From the NCBI GenBank assembly GCA_013350335.1, contig CM023535.1, positions 35,930,991-35,994,990 on the forward strand: a stretch of DNA of 64,000 nt, written 5' to 3'. Source of the stretch: Chimonanthus salicifolius. Its lineage: Eukaryota; Streptophyta; Magnoliopsida; Laurales; Calycanthaceae. The notes under the pieces were generated by a model that had not been told where the DNA came from, did not search any database, and saw only the letters and a program-made list of their open reading frames with translations. How positions within the stretch are numbered: position 1 is the first letter of the stretch; each line of letters begins with the position of its first letter. Below, in pieces: positions 33,627-43,611 of the stretch. A program made the position numbers and the translations under genes.

Positions 33627-36600
33627 TGTAACGCCCGCCCCTTTTCACCGAAAATCAGAGTCTAATTTTTTTTTAAAAAGTAAAAGTGACAAAGGGCGCG
33701 GACGTCACGACGCGAGTTAAGTCCGAGCTTCTAAAGCCCGGCCCTTAACTGGCCAACCCTACGTGTGCGTGGAATGAAGTCCACGGAGAATGGTTCACAC
33801 GTAGAAGTAAGCATCGGGGAACATTTAAACCAATTGCGGAAAATTATAAAAGAGCCTAACCTACAAATTCTTAGATAGCAGGGAAGTTACATTCATTCAA
33901 TCACCAAACATCCTTAAAACCATAATGTCCAAAATATAGTAAGTAATCTCAATTATTACATTTCCGACAAATTAAACTACTTCAAATACACATTTCTCAA
34001 AATAACTTAAAATAAAATAATTAGTCCGCCTTCCCAAGCTCTTAAGCTTGGCTCCCGTCCCGTCCTTCTGCTCCAGCATTTCCTACGTCATCAGCTAGGG
34101 TAGAAGTAGGGCGTTAGACCACGCGCCCAGTAGGACTCCGAGTAGGGCTAACACATGGATTAGTGATAACAAAGCAGATAGATAATACGTAACGAAAAGC
34201 CATAGAATGAATGTCATGCCATGGGTGTCTGTGTTATGAATCCCACCCATCATCCTTACTATCCCGATGCCATATCCCCCTTGACGGTAAGGCCTCGTCA
34301 AGGTGTAACCACAAATACAATATCCCCCTTGATGGAAGAACCATCATCAAGGTATAACAATAAATACAACATCCCCCTTGACGGTAAGGCCTCGTCAAGG
34401 TACAATAATACATATGTGAAATGTCCCCATGCTTGTTTATCGGTCGCCCCGACGGAGCATGGACTCCAGTTTCATTTCATCCTTCCCCTGTCATATGCCT
34501 CCCATGCCATGCATGAGATGTAGATGCCATTTGCCATGTAATATATGAAATTCAATAGTAATAAAACCCATCTTAATACAATTACAAGATTACCAACTAA
34601 ATCCAAGAGAAACCATCCCACAATATTTAATCCAAAACCCATCATAAGTATTCACATAATTTCCAAAATAATTTAGAGTAAAACATCACATGATACATAA
34701 TCCAAAACTTATCTTAAAGACAACCACATGATTTCCAAACTCGATTAAAGAAAACATCACCCAAATCCATGGCTTACAAAAAGGTAGGAATCCTACCGAA
34801 TACCAACCCGTGTCCTTTTACGTTTTCCGTTATATAAACCCGGTCGCCGATCGCGCACCGCCTGCGATGTCCAGTACCTTATTACACATTCATCATTAGT
34901 CCATGTTTTAACCATTTCTAAGCCCATATGAAAAAATCGGTTACTATTTAGGTTTTGTGGGTCCCATATCATCTATTAAACCTTTTACTCCCATAAGTCT
35001 TAAAATTCGGCCACCCTAGGCTTTATCAATCACTTATAAGGTTATTACATTAGCTCCCCTAAGTCCAGGATCAATTTCCATGGAATTCTTGAATTTGGCC
35101 ACTAATTACGGTTTTGCCACTACCCCTTTTTTCATGCTTAATCACTCATTTATCCATGCATGATTAAGTCCATAATTGATCATAAACTTAGATCCCCAAC
35201 TTAGGTCCATTAATTACCCATTGACCCATGTCACATAGCCATTAAAATTAATCATTTTATTAACCTACCCCTCATTCATTTAAACCCATACAAAATCCCA
35301 CACTTAACCCTTTAGATGGGTAATGAATCATGGTTTCAAAATACCTCATTCATCAACTCTTCCCATGGGATTTAGCTCATACATTTAAACTACAATGAAT
35401 CCATTACCCATTCATACTCTTTGGAGACCATGAACATCACTCATCCTCCAATTTAACCCACCAAAATGGATCACAATTGGGCCATGGGTTCGGCCATACA
35501 CCATGGCCGAACCCATGGTGTCCTTTCCCCATTTTTCTTGGGTCCATTGTTACACATTTGGGTTTATCACAAATCCCTCCATGAAGGATTTAATTCATAC
35601 ACTTAAAACCATCATCCTTAGCTACATTAGAGTCCATTACAAATATCAATGCTAAAACCATTTTCGGGTCCATCAACACCACCAACATTCCCATTTACTT
35701 TCCATTATTCACAACCCTTCATTCCACCATTTGATCACCATAGGGTTCGGCCATACACCATGGCCGAACCCATGGCTCAAGGTTCACTTCCTCCATGCAT
35801 TTCAATGCCATAAACCCTTTTGCATTTTCATCATAAAACCATTTTACAACTTACTCCCATTCATTCATCTACAACCCTAATTTTCATTAGATAAAACCCT
35901 CATTGTCTTCCATCTTTTTGAAACCCTAATTATTTAAATCCAATTCCAAATCACCCACCATGGGGTTCGGCCATACCACATGGCTGAACCCTATGGCCCA
36001 TGATTTTCTTCCAATCATCCAATTCTATGCTTAATTTCATAAATTACCAAATGCACATAATCCAAGTATTTATTTCTTTTCCCTAACCCTAATTTTTCCA
36101 CTTAGGGCTTTTGCCCACTTTTCCATTCATTCCATTTGATGGATTTAAAATCCATAGCATAAATTTACTTGACTACCATTAAATTCACAAAATAAAACCC
36201 AAATCTTAAACCCTAAAATCCAAAATTTCTTGTTAAAAAAATACTCACTATCCGACGTCTCCTCCGATTTCCGCCGCTCCCGTCTGTCTCCGTAGCCTCC
36301 TCTCTCCTTCCTTTTAATCTTTGGTAGGTTAAGATCTTTGATCAAGGGTGGCAATCCCCAACCCTAGAATCAGCCAAGGTAAGTTTTGTGTGAGAGAGGG
36401 AGAGGGGAAAATTATGAGAGGGAAGATGATAACCCTTTACCTTAGAGTGATTTCTCTCAAAATTCCACTTCTTTCTTCTCTCCTTCTCTTCTCTTTTCCT
36501 TAACTCTCTTTCTCTCCTTCACTTGGATGTAGGGGACGACCATGGGAGAGTGGAAATGGAGAGAGTTGAATGAAAAGAGAATGGGAAAAGACATCAAGGC

Positions 36601-37302
36601 TTATCCCCATTTTTTTTTTTTTTTTACATTAATTACCTTCACCAACCTCAAGATATTTTGAGATATTTAAGTTGCTTTATGGCTTATAACTCCACCCCTC
36701 TAATTCCCAACGTGTCTATTTTTTTTTGAGTTTGAGATGAGGTGAGTCTTCACCTCATGGGCCCCCTTTGACCACTCTTAACTACCATTTTAAATAGTTT
36801 AATTATTTAATTACTTAGTTACTTTAATTCCCATTTACTTATTTAAATCACCTTAGGTGAATTCATTATACTTAACCTAATTTCCATTATTCCACCCATG
36901 GTTGACTAAATCATCCATGGTGGTCGGTCCCACCAAACCTTGGGTCCACACTTGGCCACATCACCATTGTTTAATTCCAAATAACTTAGGTGATTTAAAA
37001 TCATTGAATTCACTCTAAGTGGATTACCATTGGGCCTATGGCCCAATTACATTTTTATCTAACCCATTTACCTTAGAGCATAACCCTCTTGACCCATTGG
37101 GTCCCAAATGGGTATTTGACCCAATTTAACCATTCTTGACCCATTTAAATAAATTTAAATCCAAACCAAGTCTATTGGGCCACACTTGGGCCTTTGTCCA
37201 AGTTTTGGCCCATTTACCATTTATTCCACCAATTTCCAATTTTCATCATTAAAATAAATAATATTCCCATATTTATTGATTTAAGAATTTCGGGCCATTA
37301 CA
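33627..37302 (-). repeat. 5' LTR of A1 (3,676 bp)
   Basis: It is nearly identical to the 3' LTR. Donor-like GTGAGTAT at 36248, acceptor-like TACCCTAG at 34096-34095, hairpins at 35486, 35742 and 35963, minisatellite units at 34270-34405. In this position the LTR would drive transcription leftward through the PBS at 33613. Confidence 0.95.
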
Positions 37303-37926
37303 GAGTTAGGGCTGAAGTGAGTTGGATTTGAATCAAACGATGGAGTTGACTCAAGTGCATTAAATGAATGGCATTAAATGTGGTGAGTTGAGCTAATGAG
37401 TTGGGTGAATTAAATTGGAAACCAAAGGGACCTTGAATTCAAGTGAGTCAAATGGGGAGGTGAGGAGTTGCCTTGATCTCAACACCACCAAAAACAAGTC
37501 CCACACGTTGGTGGCTTGGGAGTTATGTTCCATGCATAGACTTTAATGTAATGGGATAAGAATCACATGGGGAATTTGGAGTGTTTCCATCTCATGATGG
37601 AAACCCAAAGCCCAACGTTGGGAGTGCCAAGGGATGCCTTGGTTAGTATCAAAAGACTCCTTGGTTAGATCAAGAATTCATGAGGTTTAATGAGAATTTA
37701 TGGTGGCTGATTAGCATAAGGGATACACACCATCACTTGGCCGAATTCCATCTCAAAGAAAGCATAGAATTTCATCTCTCTCTCCGTCTCTCAAAACCTA
37801 TCTCTTTGGCCGAACCAGTCCTTTGGTGTTTTCACCATTGTTCAAGCTTTCAATCAGCTAAGGACTAAGGAAGCAAGAAGGAAGAAAGCAAGGATCAAAA
37901 GGAGAGAAAAAAAGCAAAGGAAATTG

Positions 37927-40043
37927 GTAAGTGTTTACATAAGAACTTAGTTAAATAAATTGGTAAAAGGGAGCATGATTTGGCCATGGAATGGTTGAAT
38001 CCATCAAGGGTTTAAACCTTGGATAAATGTTGTTTAAAAAGGATAAAAGTGGATCATAGGGTTCGGCCACTTTGGATGGCCGAACCCCATGAAAAGATTT
38101 GGTTAGGTTGATGGTTTTTGAAAGCTAAAAACCATGCAATATGATGGAGATTTTTACAGGTTTAAATTAGACATAAGATGTATGTTAAAGGGTTCAAATC
38201 ATGGGTCATAGGGCTCAGCCACTTTGGATGGCCGAACCCCATGAAAGGATTTAATAAGCTTATGGTGATTTTTGATGGTTTTGAAAGATAAAAACCATAC
38301 CAATATATGAGAGTTTTTAAGTGTTTTATTTGGAATAAAAATTGATGTTTTAGGTTGATCTTCGGATGGCTAAACCATATCATAATTATGGTTAAAAGGT
38401 TGAATATGAACCATACATAAAGGATGGGAGGATTGACTCAAGAGAACCATAGGGTTCGGCCATGTGTATGGCCGAACCCCATGGACCCTTGTATGGGTAT
38501 TTGGATTCTAGTAAATGATTAGAAATTATTGTTGGTTTTGTAATGTTTTTTTTAAAGAGTTTAAGTTATGACCATATGGTGAAGCATGATTAATGGATAA
38601 AAGAACCAAGGGTCATATATAGGGTTCGGCCATTGGTATGGCCGAACCCCATAGAAAGAGGCATAGGTCATGGTTGGGGGTTTTGAAGGATAAAAATTAT
38701 GGAATGATATGAATATCTTAAATGGATTTGTAATATGTTAATAGGTGGAAATAAAGAACCATAAGGTTCGGCCATATGTATGGCCGAACCCCATGGAATG
38801 ATTCTAATGGACATAAGTATTTGTGGAGCCATAAAGATGATGAAAGATTAAGGGCTAGTTAAGTATGAAGGATTGGACCCAATTTGGATTGGTGAGGTTC
38901 GGTCAAGTTGTATGGCCGAACCCTACTAAGGTGGATTGTTTCATGGACTTTGATTATTAAGCAAAGATTAAGCATTGGTTAGTTAGTGGCAAAACCGTAA
39001 ATACAAGTTCTAATGGAATGAAGGATTAAAGGACTTGAAAAAGGGGTCAAACCAAAGTGGTATGGTTCCGCCATGCTGTATGGCCGAACCCTATCAAGGT
39101 ATATTATTTAGTATAAGGTGTTAATGTAAGTTATATGTAAGGTATTGATCAAATGAAAAGGAAGATCAAATCCAGAGTGGGTGAGGTTCGGCCATGGGGT
39201 ATGGCTGAACCCCACAAAGTGGTTTTTGGGATATAAACCTAACAAGAAATCAAAAGGTTATGTTATTAACTTGCTGTTATATAAACAAGGTAACAGGACT
39301 TGAACGGCGTATGAGTCGTAAGCGGGTGACGGTTAAGAAGCAAAGGACACTTGAGTGGTCTTTTGGTAGTATTCCTACATCATTGAAACCATGTATATGT
39401 ATTATGTACTTTTGATGATTTTATTTCATGCTTGATAAGTTATTTTGGTATCAAACAATATGTTGCAATTATGGGATTTTCATGCTATGTTTTGTAATAT
39501 TCTGTAGCAAGATTGGCATTTGCATCTCATGCATGGCATGGGGGGATGTTATGCAACCGGAGCCCACACTCCGTGGGAATGTCCGTGATGCAACTGTGGG
39601 GCCTCCTTAGGTGGTGAGAGTCCCACTAGGAGGATACTTTAACCGGAGACCTACGCTTCGTCGGGGCGTCCGTAAGTCGTGAGGAGTAATTTGATGTGGT
39701 GAATACTATCAAGAGATGAGAATACTATCCAGAGATGAGAATACTATCAAGAGATGAGAATACTATCAAGAGATTATATGTATGTGATGGGTGGGACTCA
39801 TTGCATAAGACATATACTAGCATGACATGGCATTGAATAGGCATGATATGATCTTTATTATCATGCAAGTTTACTGGTTTTTATCTGTATGATTGGATCT
39901 CTGTTATCATACATAATTTTGGACACGATGTTTTATAAGTATGATATGGTATATTATATCTGGATTTTATATACTAACCCATGTGTTAGCCCTAATCGGA
40001 ATACCTACTGGCCACGTTGTCTAACGCCCTACTTCTACCCTAA
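37927..40043 (+). other. Predicted LTR intron in F (acceptor mutated)
   Basis: Donor TTG|GTAAGTG follows a tract of AAGGAGAGAAAAAAAGC type. The 3' end reads CTAACGCCCTACTTCTACCCTAA at 40021-40043; the expected TAG is TAA, a G-to-A change. Length 2,117 bp. Hairpins lie at about 38060, 38213, 38455, 38624, 38768, 38900, 39066 and 39187. Because F is on the plus strand, it confirms that donor, hairpins and acceptor keep their order relative to the element. Confidence 0.5.
39701..39776. repeat. 19-bp tandem repeat, 4 units, in F LTR
   Basis: GAATACTATCAAGAGATGA is repeated at 39701, 39720, 39739 and 39758, with one C/A difference in unit 2. It lies where other LTRs carry the CTTGATGG hairpin units and probably arose from one of them. 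Confidence 0.9.
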
Positions 40044-41824
40044 TGGATGACATAGGAAAATGAAAGGCAAAGGCCGAGGATCGCTAAGAAAACCAAGTGT
40101 AGGAGTTTGGATATCTGAATGGAATTTATATATATGGATATTTTGTTTATGTTTGCAAGGATATGTGATAACGTAGAATACTGCTATGGTTTGGTTTGTT
40201 TTGAGTTGGATATTTAATTTAAGTTATTGTGGATAGGACTTGTACTTTGCTATCTCATATGGAATAGGATTGTCATCCTATTGTTATTCCGCATATTTGA
40301 TTTATTCCGCAATCAGTTATGTATATTCCGCAAGTTTTACTTAGTTCTATGGTGTGGTTTGGTTTTCATGGACTTGGTCCATGCACACATAGGTTTGGCC
40401 AGTTAAGGGTCGGGCTTTGGAAGTCCGAACTTAGTTCGCGTCGTGACGCTCCCTACTCTCTTCCACTTTACTTGTCTATTTATATATAAAAAAAAATAGA
40501 CTCTGATCTTCGAAAGGTTGGAAAAAGGCGGGGCGTTACAGTTGCAATACTAACACTTTTTAGAATTTTCGTCCCAAAAAATTTCAACAGGGCTTGGGTT
40601 CTACTTATTTCCATTCCAATCATCTCGGATAGAACACTCTTATCTTCTATCCATATTCTCAAGTTCATTCCTTCATCGTCATGTCACTTCCCTGCTAGCC
40701 ATTCTATTATCCATATGGCTTTCGCTGATTCCATTTTAACTAGGTTTCTAGCTGCACTCTCCTGGAACTCCATCGGCTATCTACAAAGTCAGCTGGCCAG
40801 TCTAGCTTGGCAGTCGCCCATAGCTTCCCATTCGAGTATCACTAGACTCTTATCTTTTCCACTAAGTACATCTCCAAAATTAAGCATATCTTCATTTGCA
40901 AATAGTCACTATGTGACTAACACCTTTTGTTCAAAACTTCTACGATACCGATTATCTCTCAACACTAACTTTCTTGTGATACAAGTCGTAATAAGACAAC
41001 ACCTTTTTCTTATAACGTGGGATGTAGATCGAAACATGTCCCAATCATTAGAGCAATACATCATCTATGGGACCAACAAGTCCATCACACTACCAACATG
41101 TCTACCATGGTACCGATACTCGGCATCAATCCAAACCACCATGGGAACCATCATCCACGGTTATACATATCCATCCCTGGTATCACTCCATCAGTGAGTA
41201 TCATCTATTAATAGTTAATAACCATACATGAATATAATCCTTCCATTGGCATAATCCATCCATGGGCATAATTAATCCAGGGCACATCATCTACCATGAG
41301 ATATTATATCCGTAGGCACAATACTCGAATGAATCACTACGTGATTGTGGCAACAATATCAAATCATAAATATACCCCGACCCCTAGCAAGACTTAGGGC
41401 CCATGACTTACTAAGCGGAAGAGCAACGTCCAACGTGATCAAGTCTACCTCGCCCTGCATCCCTTCACCCCAAGGGTGATTCAGTCAAGCTCTAAGGCGA
41501 TCGAACCGCGCCTAATGAAGCTAGCACCACCCCCATGGGGTAAAATAGTATCTAGCTTTGCGCATCAACGCACATCAAGTGTGCGAAATAGCCGTGAGAG
41601 CTCCCTCCAGCCGTAGCATGTGAGGGACCCACTCCTCAACGACAACCCTATGGGACCAAGTCTCTGTATGTTCATATCGAGGCTCCCACGGTCTCACGGC
41701 TACTCTAGGCCATACTCATGGAATCTATATACTTATCTCATCATTTTAACTACACAAAGGTGAGACGCAATGATCTACTAATCGGACAATCTCCTTTTCC
41801 AACGGACTAAGGCATAACGTTATT

Positions 41825-41950
41825 AATATCAGGTGAGAGACATACCCATACCATGTCTCAATCATCAATATCACGTGAAGGACGCACCCATCCCACGTCT
41901 CAATCATCAATATCACGTGAGTGACGTACCCATACCACGTCTCAATATAA
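41825..41950. repeat. 42-bp tandem repeat with CACGTG core, 3 units (internal 1)
   Basis: Units start at 41825, 41867 and 41909, with AATATCACGTGAG and CCCATACCACGTCTC words. Units 2 and 3 hold CACGTG (G-box core). The length is a multiple of three, which makes a spurious repetitive ORF. The same array is at 48065-48190 in internal 2. Confidence 0.9.
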
Positions 41951-42147
41951 TCAAGTGACCTCGTCACATACATGTCAGTGCCAAAGTCCTCACAAACTCT
42001 TAAGGTTGCATACTTTATTAAAAGTCATTCGACTTCCATCACAATACAAGGTTTGATAGGGTTAGAACAAACCCTTCAAGAACAAAACGTACCCACAACC
42101 CTTACAAAATCTCCCATTTTCCCTACTTTTCCTTACCGTTTCTTAGC

Positions 42148-42624
42148 CTAACCTTCCGTAGAAGACCCTGCATCATCACCAAAATCGAAGAAGTTGTTAG
42201 GGCATGTCGTCGACGTGTGTCCCAACACTCCACAAGTCAGACAAGGTATTATTCCCGGACCCCCAATGTAAAGACAGTTAGTCCACTCTTCCCGTGCCCG
42301 TGAAGTCCACAAATAGGGCAAATAACCTCAAAGGGGTAGGCAGAAAGTACAGTTGTGTCCCTCCTGGTTGCACAATTCGTACATATACCCGGGCGAGCCT
42401 ATTTCCCCTACAGATTCTCCTATCATTGGGATATCTACCATATTCTCTTTTGGAAAAGGGGCTGGAATCACTTCGACATCCTCGGGTGATCCTACTTGGA
42501 CGTCTACATTAACTTCCACAGCTCGGTCTGGCCTGCTGGAGTTGTTGGAAGAAGAAACCAAATCTATAGGGCAGCTAGGGGTTCCTCTGTCCAACAACTC
42601 TGTATACTCTATGTTACTCGACAT
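42148..42624 (-). pseudogene. Zinc-knuckle, gag-like small protein of G internal 1
   Basis: Start ATG at 42624 (MSSNIEYTELLDRG). The N-terminal 75 residues are Ser/Asn and acid rich (VGSPEDVEVIPAP), then SVGEIGSPGYMYELCNQEGH with NCTFC. After a one-base shift come EVICPICGLHGHG and, after another, CLTCGVLGHTSTTC (canonical CX2CX4HX4C), ending FFDFGDDAGSSTEG and TAG at 42150-42148. That is three Cys/His modules in about 158 codons, two frameshifts, and one Cys of the first module replaced by Tyr. Position next to the leader and the nucleocapsid-like knuckles suggest an RNA-binding, gag-derived protein. I do not recognise it as a named family. Confidence 0.65.
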
Positions 42625-42659
42625 ATCTGTATCACAATAATAGAAGCATATCAATGACA

Positions 42660-43137
42660 ACAACAGTTCTAATCAAACTAATCTTTGTTTTGGGGAATTT
42701 TCCTAATCATCATCTTGTATTTTTTTGTTTTCGGGAGTTTCCTATGTATCACATAATGTCTCTTGTTTGGGGAAATTGCCAAATAAACAACTTGTGTTTC
42801 TTGTTTTTGGGGAAATTTTCCTAAGTATTGAGTATCATTTCTCAATTTGGGGAAATCCTGATGTTTTCCTGTTCTCTCGGAAAATATCTCCTATTTGCTA
42901 TGTTTGATAAATCCATCTTATAGTGATTGTCCTTCCCTTGCTATCATTCCTTTTTCGTCAAGTGTTGCTCTCAAATTGATTGTGCTAAAGTCTGAGTCTA
43001 ACGAAGTAAATTAATCCAGCCCCCATGCAGCGGACTCCGAAGAGTCGGTCAGTTGGGATTCTTATCTATTAGTGAGACATGATACTGTTTTAATCTTATT
43101 TCGAAAGATTTATTCGTCCAGTTTCGCTCTGATACCG
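42660..43137 (-). other. 5' leader and PBS of G internal 1
   Basis: At least five blocks of GGGGAAATTT type (minus: AAATTTCCCC) at 42685-42900, the CCGAAGAGTCGGTCAGTTGGG segment (43036), and the PBS at 43126-43137. Confidence 0.8.
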
Positions 43138-43611
43138 ACTATAACGCTATGCCTTTTTTCACTAGCCGAAAATCAGAGTCTATTTTTTTTTTTTTTATAA
43201 AAGAATGAGAGAGAGCGGGAGCGCCACGACCTGAGCTAAGTCTGAGTTCCAAAGTCCGACCCTTAACTGGCCAACCATACGTGTGAGTGGACCCAGTCCA
43301 CTAAAACGGTTCACATGTACTAAGGTTACACATGCGGAATAAATCATAGATGCGGAATTATAATACAATAACAATTCGATTCCATTTTAGATAGCAAGGA
43401 TGTCAATCACTTAATCATAATTATCTTACGTTAAAATATCCAAAATTAACATTCCAAACCATAGCAAATAATCTACGTTATTAAAGTCCCACGAACTAAT
43501 TCTCAAATACATTATCCATGAGTAATGTAAATAAAACGAAACTTAATCATCCAAGCTCCTAAGCTTGGCTCCGATCACGTCCTTCGTTCCATCCATTTCT
43601 TGTGTCATCAA

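Larger units (their letters stand above)
25731..37302 (-). mobile_element. Element A1: complete, recent, non-autonomous chromovirus-derived element
   Basis: Both LTRs are present (25731-29502 and 33627-37302), with a perfect target duplication GAGTT (25726-25730 and 37303-37307), PPT, PBS and a 4.1-kb internal region. By eye the LTRs differ at about 15 substitutions over 3.67 kb, plus a 96-bp length change (two minisatellite units) and poly-T lengths. Internally there is no RT, RNase H or protease, and only a broken integrase and a gag-like zinc-knuckle remnant. It therefore must have moved with proteins supplied by another element. Confidence 0.93.
25035..40540 (+). mobile_element. Element F: 5'-truncated plus-strand chromovirus with 3' LTR, interrupted by A1
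   Basis: F opens inside chromodomain coding (25081-25170), continues through the stop and a polypurine tract (about 25240-25259), then the 3' LTR from TGGTAACACCCCG (25260) to ...GGCGGGGCGTTACA (40540). A1 splits the LTR at 25730/37308. Without A1 the LTR is about 3.7 kb. The 5' LTR, gag and most of pol are missing. The left neighbour ends GTTACA (to 25034) and the right neighbour begins GTTGCA (40541), so a one-mismatch target duplication GTTAC/GTTGC is possible and would join LTR1 directly to internal 1 of G. Confidence 0.75.
25260..40540 (+). repeat. 3' LTR of F (25260-25730 plus 37308-40540)
   Basis: In sense: U3 with GGGTCA/TTGACC words (25430-25700, 37300-37340), CT-rich tract CTCTCTCTCCGTCTCTC (37768), purine-rich tract (37865-37920), donor TTG|GTAAGTG (37927), eight hairpins (38060-39212), CGGAG/CTCCG and GATGAG repeats (39540-39780), a mutated acceptor (40043), and the reversed U5-like block ending in ATTCCGC words, CCAGTTAAGGG and CGTCGTGACG (40280-40540). 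Confidence 0.85.
40547..43139 (-). mobile_element. Internal region 1 of tandem element G
   Basis: This 2.6-kb internal region has the PPT end at left (minus: CTAAAAAGTGTTAGTAT, preceded by the GGGACGAAAATT word) and the PBS at right (43126-43137, CGGTATCAGAGC, 11 of 12). Between them are about 1.5 kb without recognisable coding, the zinc-knuckle gene and a leader. No protease, RT, RNase H or integrase is present. A structured GC-richer block at 41390-41700 is shared at high identity with 47610-47930. The complete lack of pol makes this a non-autonomous element. Confidence 0.85.

Noticed and set aside
41746..41973. Repetitive 75-residue ORF (VILMIETWYGYV repeats)
   Set aside because: Produced by the 42-bp tandem repeat, whose length is a multiple of three. 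It lies on the element's sense strand but has no match to any gag or pol motif and no other support.
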